Origin: Alphaproteobacteria bacterium
Lineage (GTDB): Bacteria; Pseudomonadota; Alphaproteobacteria; Rickettsiales; UBA8987
DNA: 9,605 nucleotides
Assembly (NCBI GenBank): GCA_003531345.1
Contig: DQGZ01000033.1
Coordinates: 1 to 9,605, forward strand
Reading direction: 5' to 3'
The stretch's first letter is position 1. Each line of letters starts with the position of its first letter. This document shows positions 1-7,269 of this stretch, piece after piece. Made by a program: the position numbers and the translations under genes. The notes beneath the pieces are model-generated. The model had not been told where the DNA came from and ran no database searches. It worked only from the letters and a program-made list of their open reading frames with translations.

Positions 1-43
1 AGTGGCTAATGCTACAATAAAATAATATTCAGAGAAATTCTTG

Positions 44-2293
44 ATGAAAAAAACCTTGTTATTGAGCGTATTTTTGTTTTCCTGCGGCAGTGTTGCCGCT
101 GCGCCTTCTGCTGAACCAAAAAGTAATTTTATAACTAAGTCGCAGGTTAGGGATAAAGCTAAAATGCTTGCTGAAAAAAAGTTAGAGGCTAAAAGTTCAG
201 CGGGTAAAAAAAAATCCTCGCCTGAAATTCCCTCAAAGGCAGAAATAGAGTCAGGCAGTATATTATATGACAAAGAGCAGGATGTGATAACCTTTGAAGA
301 CAAGGTTTCAATGTCTTATCAGGGAAAAAAGCTTTCAGCGAACAAGGTCGTTTATAACAGAGCCGCAAGGCTTATAACCGCTGAAGAAGGTGTTGAACTT
401 CAAGGTGCAACAGGCAATAATTTTGTTGCTGAAAAAATGACGGTAGATGATGAGCTAAAGCAGGGAACTCTTGAAAAAGTTCGTGCAACTATGAAAGATG
501 GTTCGGTCATAAAATCTGAGCAGCTAAAAATTCTTGATAAAGATAAATATCTTTTAAAAAGTTCCTCATACTCTCCATGTAAACCATGCTCTGATGGTAC
601 GTATCTATGGTCAATTGCCTCAGATAAAATTTTATATGATGAACAGTCAGGCAGGGTAACATACACAGACGCCACTATGAAAGTGTTTGACCATACGGTC
701 GGCTGGACACCTTATATCTCGCACCCAACGCCTTATGCAAAAAGTAAATCTGGTCTGTTATCGCCAAGTTTTGGCCGCAGTAGCCTTTACGGTAATTACC
801 TGACCGTACCGTATTACTGGCAGCCATATGAATATATGGACTTCACAATAGCGCCAACCATGATGTCTGAAGATGGGTTGATGCTACAGCTTGAACATCG
901 CCAGAAATTCTATAGCGGTGATTACCTGTTCAGAACATCAGGTATATATACTGACCGTTTTGATTCACTTGGCAATAAGCTGGCAAACAAAGGTAAGGAT
1001 TACAGGGGACATATTGAAGGTGAAGGAAAATTTGACCTTGAAAACCTAATAGGTAAATACTGGTCATTTGATTTTAAAGGTAAACGAGTTTCCGATGATA
1101 CTTACCTACAAAGATATAACCTCGGCTATGAAGATTACCTTACCAGTGTGGGCAGTATAAAAAAAATAGAAGGCAGGAACTTATTTCAGGCAAGTGCGGT
1201 TACGTTTCAAGGGTTAAGGCTTAATGATGACCCCGCAACAACACCACTGGTTTTCCCTACGATTGATTACAGAAAAACTTACGCACTGGATACTAAGGTA
1301 AAATCAAGGTTAGATACAATTGGTAATGCCCTAGTTCTCAGGAGGAAATCTGGCGCCCAGTCAACCCGTGCAATAGCAGGTATTGACTGGAACGGGGAGT
1401 ATCTATCGCAAAATGGCCATATGTTCAATTTTTCACTGCTAAATAGGGTTGACCATTTTATTGTTGATAACCAGCCAGTGGGTGGCCAGACATTTAATGG
1501 TAATGTAAGCCGTTATATACCGCAAGGTTCAGTTGAGTGGAATTATCCGTTATATAATTCCTTGCTTGGTCATGGTGTTATTATTGATCCTGTTGTTATG
1601 GGGGTGGTTTCACCTTACGGTCAGAACGATCAGAGAATACCTGTAGAAGACAGCCAGAATATTGAGATATTTGATTATAATCTTTTTCAGCCTAGCCATA
1701 TTTCAGGTTATGACCTTGTTGAAAACGGCCCTAGGGTTAATTATGGCTTAAGAACTATTATTAATGATACATGGCTTGGTGATGTAAGCACACTTATGGG
1801 GCAAACCTACCGCACAAAAAAAGATAAAACCTTCAGTGCGTTAAGCGGCATGGATGATTACCTTTCAGACTATGTAGGCAGGCTTTCAGTGGAGGGGAAT
1901 AAGCACTTTAATTCAACCTATGGCGTAAGGGTTGATAAGAATGACTCAAAGATAAGGCGTAGTGAGTGGTCAATTTTTTCATCTTTTGACCCAATCACTG
2001 TCAATACCACCTACACTTTCGTTGACAACAGCCTTACAGCACCAGAAAGGCAGGAACTACTGGGGGATGTGCGCTATAAAATAGATGAGTCATGGGCAAT
2101 TTCAGCAAGAGCAAGAAGAAACCTAAATAATGATAATAATAATGGCTGGGTAAATGCAGGAAGTTCAATTGAGTGGGGGAATGAATGTTTGACCACCGCC
2201 TTTGGCATAGACAGGGAATTCACGCGTGACCGTGACATCAAGCCAGATACCAGATTTATGTTCTGGGTAAACCTAGCAAATTTGGGTAACTAA
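44..2293 (+). CDS. lptD: LPS-assembly protein LptD (outer-membrane LPS translocon)
   Basis: LptD is the outer-membrane barrel that, with the lipoprotein LptE, inserts lipopolysaccharide into the outer leaflet. The 749-residue length is normal for the family. Residues 1-19 form a signal peptide (MKK, hydrophobic core, VAA before the likely cut). Residues about 65-190 form the periplasmic OstA/LptA-like domain (ILYDKEQDVITFEDKV, LSANKVVYN), and the rest is the LptD barrel ending in the family-typical FMFWVNLANLGN. A CxxC pair (C179, C182) and one C-terminal Cys (C715) could form the inter-domain disulphide known in this family. A TTG lies directly before the ATG at 44; I chose the ATG because AGAGAA (31-36) is well spaced from it. 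C14 preceded by LFS mimics a weak lipobox, but the AAA stretch after it favours signal peptidase I. The gene converges with trmJ across a 16-bp gap. Nothing upstream can be identified within the window. Confidence 0.95.
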   Translation: MKKTLLLSVFLFSCGSVAAAPSAEPKSNFITKSQVRDKAKMLAEKKLEAKSSAGKKKSSPEIPSKAEIESGSILYDKEQDVITFEDKVSMSYQGKKLSANKVVYNRAARLITAEEGVELQGATGNNFVAEKMTVDDELKQGTLEKVRATMKDGSVIKSEQLKILDKDKYLLKSSSYSPCKPCSDGTYLWSIASDKILYDEQSGRVTYTDATMKVFDHTVGWTPYISHPTPYAKSKSGLLSPSFGRSSLYGNYLTVPYYWQPYEYMDFTIAPTMMSEDGLMLQLEHRQKFYSGDYLFRTSGIYTDRFDSLGNKLANKGKDYRGHIEGEGKFDLENLIGKYWSFDFKGKRVSDDTYLQRYNLGYEDYLTSVGSIKKIEGRNLFQASAVTFQGLRLNDDPATTPLVFPTIDYRKTYALDTKVKSRLDTIGNALVLRRKSGAQSTRAIAGIDWNGEYLSQNGHMFNFSLLNRVDHFIVDNQPVGGQTFNGNVSRYIPQGSVEWNYPLYNSLLGHGVIIDPVVMGVVSPYGQNDQRIPVEDSQNIEIFDYNLFQPSHISGYDLVENGPRVNYGLRTIINDTWLGDVSTLMGQTYRTKKDKTFSALSGMDDYLSDYVGRLSVEGNKHFNSTYGVRVDKNDSKIRRSEWSIFSSFDPITVNTTYTFVDNSLTAPERQELLGDVRYKIDESWAISARARRNLNNDNNNGWVNAGSSIEWGNECLTTAFGIDREFTRDRDIKPDTRFMFWVNLANLGN

Positions 2294-2309
2294 AAACCTA
2301 GTAATCAAC

Positions 2310-3050
2310 TTATTTGTCTACACATCTACGGTCTGATTTTAGGGCATTCAAAATGCCTCTGAATGTTTTTATTTCCTGTTCTGTGAAGTTCATTTTTGTG
2401 AACATATCCCTGATATTTATCATCATTTTATGCTTTTTTTCTTCAACCTGAAAAAAATTAGAGCGTTCAAGTTCAGTCTCAAGGAATTTGAACAGTGAGT
2501 TCATGTCTGCCTGTGTTGCTGCTGGGCTTAAGGTTTTTTGTAGAATATCTTCACCCTCTATAAGGTTTTTCTGGAATAGTTCATAACATACAACGCATAT
2601 TGCTTGCGCAAGGTTCATTGAGGTATATTTTTTATCAACAGGTATATACACTATCTTGTTGCAGAAGCTTATTTCAAGGTTTTCAAGTCCTGTGCGTTCA
2701 CAGCCAAAAACTATGCCAATATTATTCGTTGTGTTGAGGAATATCTCTTCTGCCATTATTTTGGGGGTTATGGAGGCTTTCTCCATATCTCTTGCACCAC
2801 CAGTGGTGGCGTATAAAATATTTCTGTCGCTGACAGCTTCCTCAAAGCTTGTAAAGACCAAAGCATTTTGAATTATATCAATAGCGCTGGCAGACATATC
2901 CTCTGCACGTTTGTTTGGCCAGCCATCACGCGGGTTTACAAGGCGCAGTTCCGAGACGCCGAAATTTTTCATTGCTCTGGCAGCAGCACCTATATTTTCA
3001 CCCATCTGGGGTTTGTCTAAAATTATTGCAATATTTTGTAAATCAGGCAT
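2310..3050 (-). CDS. trmJ: TrmJ-like tRNA 2'-O-ribose methyltransferase (SpoU/TrmH superfamily)
   Basis: This 246-residue SPOUT methyltransferase has the three knot motifs: motif 1 NIGAAARAMKNFG (19-31), motif 2 IVFGCERTGLENL (113-125) and motif 3 IPVDKKYTSMNLAQA (136-150). Its length, and the C-terminal helical extension (about 170-246) ending in FRGILNALK, match TrmJ, which 2'-O-methylates position 32 in the tRNA anticodon loop using S-adenosylmethionine. The motifs and extension fit TrmJ better than TrmH or TrmL, but exact site specificity is inferred. Motif 3 has SMNLAQA where SLNLAQA is usual, a mild change. No Shine-Dalgarno sequence is visible before the ATG; the upstream bases are almost all A/T. 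The gene is divergent from fliX across 50 bp and convergent with lptD, so it is probably transcribed alone. Confidence 0.85.
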   Translation of the reverse strand: MPDLQNIAIILDKPQMGENIGAAARAMKNFGVSELRLVNPRDGWPNKRAEDMSASAIDIIQNALVFTSFEEAVSDRNILYATTGGARDMEKASITPKIMAEEIFLNTTNNIGIVFGCERTGLENLEISFCNKIVYIPVDKKYTSMNLAQAICVVCYELFQKNLIEGEDILQKTLSPAATQADMNSLFKFLETELERSNFFQVEEKKHKMMINIRDMFTKMNFTEQEIKTFRGILNALKSDRRCVDK

Positions 3051-3100
3051 GTATAAATTAAAAATATTAATTAAATGTCGACACTACCTAGACGATATAA
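3051..3100. promoter_or_regulatory. Divergent trmJ/fliX intergenic region
   Basis: These 50 bases separate two divergent start codons and must contain or overlap the start signals of both genes. They hold three TTAA tetramers (3058, 3067, 3071), an 8-bp palindrome TGTCGACA (3076-3083) and one copy of the recurring motif ACACTAYYTA (3081-3090), ten bases before the fliX ATG. No clear -35/-10 pair and no Shine-Dalgarno sequence is seen for either gene. The TTAA spacing does not match the TTAA-N7-TTAA site of the cell-cycle regulator CtrA. The promoter role is inferred from position only. Confidence 0.45.
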
Positions 3101-3523
3101 ATGAAAATTACTGAAACATACACATCAAATAAAATAACCAAATCAAACCGAAAGAAATTTTCCTCTGCCGCAGGTGGTTTTGAGGAGTTGCTTGAAGTAA
3201 ACGAAGCAATGGAAAATACTGGTGCTGCCTCGCTTGGCTCTATGTCTGGTGTGGTTTCTCTTAGCTCTTTTTCTCTTCTTACAGGCATGGATGACGATAT
3301 ATTGAAAAAGCAGCAAAATATAAACTGGGGTAAGGAAGCTCTGGATACTTTACGTACACTGAGGGACGCAATGGTTTATGGGCGTGTCTCTTATACAACT
3401 TTACAAAGGCTGGAGGAGCAGCTAAATAATTTACCTTATGAATCTGCTGACCCAAAACTCAAAGAGATAATTGATGGTATAAAGGTTAGGGCGGCAGTGG
3501 AAGTTGAAAAGCTCAAAAAATAA
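3101..3523 (+). CDS. fliX: Flagellar assembly regulator FliX
   Basis: FliX is a small alphaproteobacterial protein that, in Caulobacter, couples assembly of early flagellar structures to late flagellar transcription by acting on the sigma-54 activator FlbD. The 140-residue length fits. The family core is the C-terminal half: GKEALDTLRTLRDAMVYGRV (77-96), then LQRLEEQL (101-108), DPKLKEIIDGIKVRAAVEVEKL (117-138), which matches the family pattern of a leucine-rich helix, DPxL and an RAAVE-type ending. The N-terminus MKITET also resembles the family start; residues 10-60 are Ser/Gly/Ala-rich and probably disordered. No Shine-Dalgarno is visible before the ATG. The gene leads a plus-strand cluster, 27 bp ahead of dksA. 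The P-ring gene flgI, its common neighbour, is not in the window. The presence of fliX implies that the cell makes, or recently made, a flagellum. Confidence 0.87.
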   Translation: MKITETYTSNKITKSNRKKFSSAAGGFEELLEVNEAMENTGAASLGSMSGVVSLSSFSLLTGMDDDILKKQQNINWGKEALDTLRTLRDAMVYGRVSYTTLQRLEEQLNNLPYESADPKLKEIIDGIKVRAAVEVEKLKK

Positions 3524-3550
3524 TAATTCTTAAAAATTAAAAGAGGTTTT

Positions 3551-4453
3551 ATGGCAACTAAAAAAAATAAAAAACCAGTAAAAAAACTTGCGGTGAAAAA
3601 GCCAGTGGCAAAAAAAACTGCTGTGAAGAAACATGTTAAAAAAGCTGTAAAACAGCCAGTAAAAAAAATGTCAGCTAAAAAGCCTGCTAAAAAACAAATA
3701 AAAACAAATAAAAAAACTGTAAAACAGTCAGCAAAAAAAACAACGGCAAAAAAATCTCCAGTTAAAGTTATTAAAAAAGCATTAGCTAAAGTGCCAGCAA
3801 AAAAGCCAGTGGTAAAAAAAATAATAAAACCCGTAGCGAAAAAAGTCACTCCACCTACAGTTAAAAAGGTGGCGCCACAAAAAAATCCAAAACAAAATAT
3901 TGTAATTGAGAAAAAAACAACTATCCAGCAGCCAGCAAAAGATAAACAAAAAGTTATTGAGCAGACTTTAAAACTGAAAGCTAAATTCAAAAAGTCTGAG
4001 CCAGTAATTAAAAAAAAGATAACACCTATGGCTGGAAAGAAAATTGAATTACCTAAAGGATATAAACCATCAGTAAAAGAAGACTACATGAATGAGCAGC
4101 AGCTTGAATATTTCCGTAGAAAACTGCTTGACTGGAAAAAGGAATTACTTTCTGAATCAACTGAAACACTTGAGCACCTGCAAACTGAAAGCTGGAATGA
4201 GCCTGACCCTTCAGATCAGGCAACCATTGTTGAACAAACTGGGCTTGAACTCCGCACGCGTGATAGGTATCGCAAACTTATTTCCAAAATTGATGCCGCC
4301 CTGTTCAGGATAGATGAGGGTGAGTATGGTTATTGTGAAGTTACAGGTGAACCTATCGGTTTAGCACGTCTTGAGGCTCGCCCTATCGCCACCATGACCA
4401 TTGCCGCACAGGAGCAGCACGAAATGGAAGAGAAAATGAGCCTTGAAGACTAA
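3551..4453 (+). CDS. dksA: DksA-type RNA polymerase-binding regulator with lysine-rich N-terminal tail
   Basis: DksA enters the RNA polymerase secondary channel and, with ppGpp, tunes promoters such as those of rRNA. Residues 180-300 are the conventional DksA: a coiled coil with the acidic tip DPSDQAT near residue 220, then GEYGYCEVTGEPIGLARLEARP. The four zinc-binding cysteine positions read C262, T265, T283, A286, so zinc cannot bind in the usual way; I recall similar loss in other alphaproteobacterial DksA proteins. Residues 1-175 are an added tail of VKK/AKK/PAKK units resembling histone H1; 21 of the first 50 residues are Lys. The start at 3551 is supported by AAGAGG at 3541-3546. ATG 4088 (residue 180), preceded by AGAAGA, could give a 121-residue tail-less form. 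The gene lies 27 bp after fliX and 30 bp before the next gene. Confidence 0.92.
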   Translation: MATKKNKKPVKKLAVKKPVAKKTAVKKHVKKAVKQPVKKMSAKKPAKKQIKTNKKTVKQSAKKTTAKKSPVKVIKKALAKVPAKKPVVKKIIKPVAKKVTPPTVKKVAPQKNPKQNIVIEKKTTIQQPAKDKQKVIEQTLKLKAKFKKSEPVIKKKITPMAGKKIELPKGYKPSVKEDYMNEQQLEYFRRKLLDWKKELLSESTETLEHLQTESWNEPDPSDQATIVEQTGLELRTRDRYRKLISKIDAALFRIDEGEYGYCEVTGEPIGLARLEARPIATMTIAAQEQHEMEEKMSLED

Positions 4454-4478
4454 AAATGTTCACACTACCTATTTTTAG
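4450..4478 (+). repeat. AT-rich inverted repeat between dksA and the next gene
   Basis: CTAAAAAT (4450-4457) and ATTTTTAG (4471-4478) are perfect 8-base inverted arms with a 13-base spacer. The left arm overlaps the dksA stop codon and the right arm ends five bases before the next ATG at 4484. The spacer holds a copy of the recurring ACACTAYYTA motif (4462-4471, partly in the right arm). The stem is almost all A-T and would be weak in RNA, so a terminator role is doubtful. Confidence 0.4.
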
Positions 4479-4483
4479 TAACC

Positions 4484-5455
4484 ATGTCGTGGTCTGATAA
4501 ATTTGGGGAGCCAACAGAGGCAGAGCTTTCAGTTATTCGTTCAGTTGAGTGTATTGAACGAAATGACCAATTATATTTCCGCATTGACCCCGAAAATATT
4601 GACCTAAGCAAAATGGTTCAGGTTCAAAAAGGAACTGACGTAGTGGCCATGCAGGTTATTCATGGTGAGGTAAAAGTTACCAGTAGATATAATGATGAAG
4701 ACTATACAGTTACAAGAACTGCAAGCAACGGGGATTATATAGTTTTTAACATTGGTGCAAGTGACCATCAGGAGCTTATAGATAAAATAACAGATTGTGA
4801 GCATAAGGTTCTATCACAGGAAGAGTTTGAACACCTATATACCCTTTCAGGAAGTGAGCTAGAACTTTCCTCAGTTGAAATGGATATGCTGATCGCCAGC
4901 CTGAAAGCTGACAATATTGATAACCCAAATTTGAACCGTTCTTTTTTCCGTGATCCTAAAAGGCATGCTTATATTGGCAAAATGGTCTATGCGGCAATGG
5001 TTAATTTTAATTTTGTACTCAGAGCACCATGGGGTGAAGACCAATATATAAAAAAAGGCGGAATAGTTATTTATAATCCTCATAGTGCAAAAAATAAGGG
5101 GAAAGATATTTATGCGTTAGGTGGTGTAAAAGAAGGTAAGCCAGGGCAGTTTGAGAAGACCTACAAACTTTCTAGTGCAGAAGGGAAGGAAAGGGGGCTT
5201 ATTTCAGATAGTTTTAAAACGCTTATAAAATGTGATAGGTCACCAGTAGTAGGTATTCAATTTAACAATATACAGGTGGCAGAAGCGTTTGATAAAATTG
5301 GTAAGGCAGTTCCTGCTGCTCTAAAGAAGTATCTGGACCCCAACCACGCAAAAGACCCAAAAAACAGACCAAAGCATGAAAGATCAAACTCTCATAAAGA
5401 GAGGTATAAAGAGAGTAAGAATAATGCAACTCTTGAAAAAGGACTTCCTTCTTAG
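4484..5455 (+). CDS. Uncharacterised protein with two PGDYG-like modules
   Basis: I do not recognise a named family for the whole 323-residue protein. It has no signal peptide or membrane segment and should be cytoplasmic. Two regions look alike: module 1 (about 50-122) has NGDYIVFN (82-89) and FEHLYTLS (115-122); module 2 (about 162-230) has KGGIVIYN (191-198) and FEKTYKLS (223-230). Each module has an aromatic/acidic strand before the glycine turn, and the turn-to-terminus distance is almost equal (33 and 32 residues). The pattern resembles the PGDYG family common in phages, where a PGDY/W-type turn precedes an FExTY ending. A third part (about 243-286) is unassigned, and the tail from 287 is rich in Lys, Arg, Asn and Ser. 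There is no Shine-Dalgarno before the ATG; the next Met is at residue 44. It may be co-transcribed with fliX and dksA. Function unknown. Confidence 0.85.
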   Translation: MSWSDKFGEPTEAELSVIRSVECIERNDQLYFRIDPENIDLSKMVQVQKGTDVVAMQVIHGEVKVTSRYNDEDYTVTRTASNGDYIVFNIGASDHQELIDKITDCEHKVLSQEEFEHLYTLSGSELELSSVEMDMLIASLKADNIDNPNLNRSFFRDPKRHAYIGKMVYAAMVNFNFVLRAPWGEDQYIKKGGIVIYNPHSAKNKGKDIYALGGVKEGKPGQFEKTYKLSSAEGKERGLISDSFKTLIKCDRSPVVGIQFNNIQVAEAFDKIGKAVPAALKKYLDPNHAKDPKNRPKHERSNSHKERYKESKNNATLEKGLPS

Positions 5456-5525
5456 GCGTTGAACCCTTGCCGTTCTTTGAAACGCATTCTAGCAATAAAA
5501 GAATAAATTGTCACTTGTCTTTTAG

Positions 5526-5556
5526 AGGTGGGGGGGTGTTACCCAACCCCCCTCCT
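5526..5556. repeat. G/C-tract hairpin in the convergent gap, possible terminator
   Basis: GGGGGGT (5531-5537) pairs with ACCCCCC (5546-5552), and AGG (5526-5528) with CCT (5554-5556) extends the stem past a small internal loop. It lies between the convergent ends of the PGDYG-like gene (stop 5455) and the helicase (stop 5593), where a two-way transcription block is plausible. No run of Ts follows on either strand, so it is not a standard intrinsic terminator. A related G5/C5 structure lies at 7312-7347 on the other side of the helicase gene. Confidence 0.4.
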
Positions 5557-5592
5557 GATTGTGCGTGAGAAGAGGGTTGAGGTAAAAATCAA

Positions 5593-7245
5593 TTAAGCAA
5601 ATCTTTTATCGCCTTCATTACGTGGGTAGTTACGCCTTTCACCGCTGCTGTTAGAACGGTTTCCTCTAAAGCCACCTTCAAGCTTACCAGAAAATTCACG
5701 TCTGCGTTCACCGCCGCCATTGAAATTTCTTTCACCGTCATTATTTTCACGGTTGAAGTTTGTTTCACGCCTTTGACCGCCTTCATTTCCCCTGTTATCA
5801 CCGCGTTTTTCTGAACCAGTTAAAGACTCATAACGTGAAGAGTTAGAGTGGTTTTCATTATATCTGCCGAATTCACGCCTACGTTCACCGCCGCCATTGT
5901 AGCCCTCATTCTCCCTGCGGTCATAACGTTGGTCACGGTTGCGGAAATTGCTTTTACCACCATAACCACCACCAAAACTACGTTTGCGGCCACGACTATA
6001 ATCACGACCCTTGTCATCACCACCTTCAAATTCAGCGCCAAGTTTTTCACCTGGGTTGATAAGTTTTGCGATTGCTCTCCATTTACCTTTTTCATCAGAG
6101 GAGATAAAGCTAATTGCACTGCCTTCAGCGCCAGCTCTTGCTGTTCTGCCTATTCTGTGGATGTAGTCTTCTGGGCATTGCGGTAGGTCATAATTCACAA
6201 CATGTTTAATGTGAGGAATATCAAGACCACGTGCCGCAACATCCGTTGCAACTAAAACACGGAATTGCTTGTTACGGAAAGCTGTTATAACTTTCTCACG
6301 CTTTCTTTGGTGAAGATCACCATGAATTGCATCCGCTTCATAATTATCATCAGTTAGCTTGTCTGCCAGTTTATCAGCACCCATTTTTGTTTTAACGAAA
6401 ATAACCACTGAACCTTCTCTTGCTTCAAGCTGAGTTTTCAATTCAGCATATTTACGGGCGCCATCAACAAAAACGTTTTCCTGCTTGATTTTTGGGGCAA
6501 CCATATTTGACGTGCCAACACTGATACGTACTGGGTCAATAAGGTATTTCTGGGATGCTTTCACGATAGTTGATGAGAATGTAGCAGAGAATAGTAATGT
6601 CTGCCTTTCTTTAGGCATGCGGTTAACTATCTGTTCTATCTGCTCACCCATACCTATGTCTAACATACGGTCAGTTTCATCAAGAACAAGGAAGCGAGTT
6701 TGTGAAAGATCAAGCATTTTGCGCTTGATATGGTCCATAATACGGCCAGGTGTACCAACTACTATACGTGGGTTAGCTTTTAACTGTTGAACCTGTTTGA
6801 ACATAGAATCACCACCGATAAGTAATGCACGGCGGATATTGTTGTTCTGTGGAACTAATTTAGTGATAACTTCCATAACCTGAATCGCAAGCTCACGGGT
6901 TGGGGTCATAACTATTGCCCTTTCCTGTGGGTTAAGTATCAGGCGTGCCATAAGCGGGATAGAGAAAGCTGCAGTTTTACCTGAACCAGTTTGTGAAGAG
7001 CCAAGTATATCTTTACCTTGAAGCGCAACGGGAATTGATTTTTGTTGGATTTCAGTTGGAGATGTAAAGTTCATCTTGTCCAGTGAGTTTTTAAGGTCAA
7101 CTGGTAATTGGAATGAAGCAAATGTTACTTCAGAAATTTGTGGTGCAGCCACAGGAACTTCAGCTACTGGGGCAATTGCTACTACTGGCGCAGTGTTTGT
7201 TGTGTTGTTATGCTCAAGATTAAGCGTAAGTGTATTGTTCGTCAT
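5593..7245 (-). CDS. DEAD-box ATP-dependent RNA helicase (RhlE/DeaD type) with RG/NG-rich tail
   Basis: This protein unwinds RNA duplexes with ATP, typically in ribosome assembly, mRNA decay or cold adaptation. The start at 7245 is chosen because AAGGA stands just before it; a TTG at 7308 gives an implausible extension. The 550 residues show an Ala/Pro/Val-rich N-terminus (1-40), Q motif (FTSPTEIQ, 60-67), Walker A SQTGSGKT (84-91), PTREL (115-119), TPGR (165-168), motif II DETD (189-192), SAT (220-222), VIFVKTK (281-287), ATDVAARG (333-340) and HRIGRTAR (363-370). Motif II has Thr where Ala is standard. From about 408 the tail is low-complexity Gly/Arg/Asn, with NGGGERRREF twice (450-459, 509-518), likely an RNA-binding disordered region. 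RhlE and DeaD cannot be told apart here. The gene appears monocistronic with a long structured leader, which suggests regulation at the RNA level. Confidence 0.95.
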   Translation of the reverse strand: MTNNTLTLNLEHNNTTNTAPVVAIAPVAEVPVAAPQISEVTFASFQLPVDLKNSLDKMNFTSPTEIQQKSIPVALQGKDILGSSQTGSGKTAAFSIPLMARLILNPQERAIVMTPTRELAIQVMEVITKLVPQNNNIRRALLIGGDSMFKQVQQLKANPRIVVGTPGRIMDHIKRKMLDLSQTRFLVLDETDRMLDIGMGEQIEQIVNRMPKERQTLLFSATFSSTIVKASQKYLIDPVRISVGTSNMVAPKIKQENVFVDGARKYAELKTQLEAREGSVVIFVKTKMGADKLADKLTDDNYEADAIHGDLHQRKREKVITAFRNKQFRVLVATDVAARGLDIPHIKHVVNYDLPQCPEDYIHRIGRTARAGAEGSAISFISSDEKGKWRAIAKLINPGEKLGAEFEGGDDKGRDYSRGRKRSFGGGYGGKSNFRNRDQRYDRRENEGYNGGGERRREFGRYNENHSNSSRYESLTGSEKRGDNRGNEGGQRRETNFNRENNDGERNFNGGGERRREFSGKLEGGFRGNRSNSSGERRNYPRNEGDKRFA

Positions 7246-7248
7246 AAT

Positions 7249-7255
7249 TTCCTTT
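7249..7255 (-). promoter_or_regulatory. Ribosome binding site fixing the helicase start
   Basis: On the minus strand AAAGGAA lies four bases before the ATG at 7245, with its GGA core at a normal distance. The upstream TTG at 7308 has no such site and would place the attenuator-like hairpin inside the coding sequence. This decides the start of the helicase. Confidence 0.75.
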
Positions 7256-7269
7256 ATTGTAATTGGTTT

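Noticed and set aside
83..88. LptD as a lipoprotein because of LFSC near the signal peptide
   Set aside because: Phe at the -2 position of the lipobox is poor, the VAAA stretch after it suits signal peptidase I, and LptD is a barrel protein. The lipoprotein partner is LptE.
2294..2340. Terminator between the convergent lptD and trmJ ends
   Set aside because: The 16-bp gap and nearby bases show no stem with a following T-run on either strand.
3058..3074. TTAA repeats upstream of fliX as a CtrA binding site
   Set aside because: CtrA sites are TTAA-N7-TTAA. The spacings here are 5, 9 and 0 bases, and TTAA is common in such AT-rich DNA.
3436..3990. 184-codon minus-strand frame rich in Phe over the dksA tail
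   Set aside because: It is the mirror of the AAA lysine codons (TTT = Phe), with no ribosome binding site and no recognisable domain.
5820..6186. Alternative frames of about 100 codons on both strands over the helicase tail
   Set aside because: They are shadows of the repetitive Gly/Arg/Asn codons, giving Thr/Val/Ala-rich strings without motifs, inside a well-supported gene.
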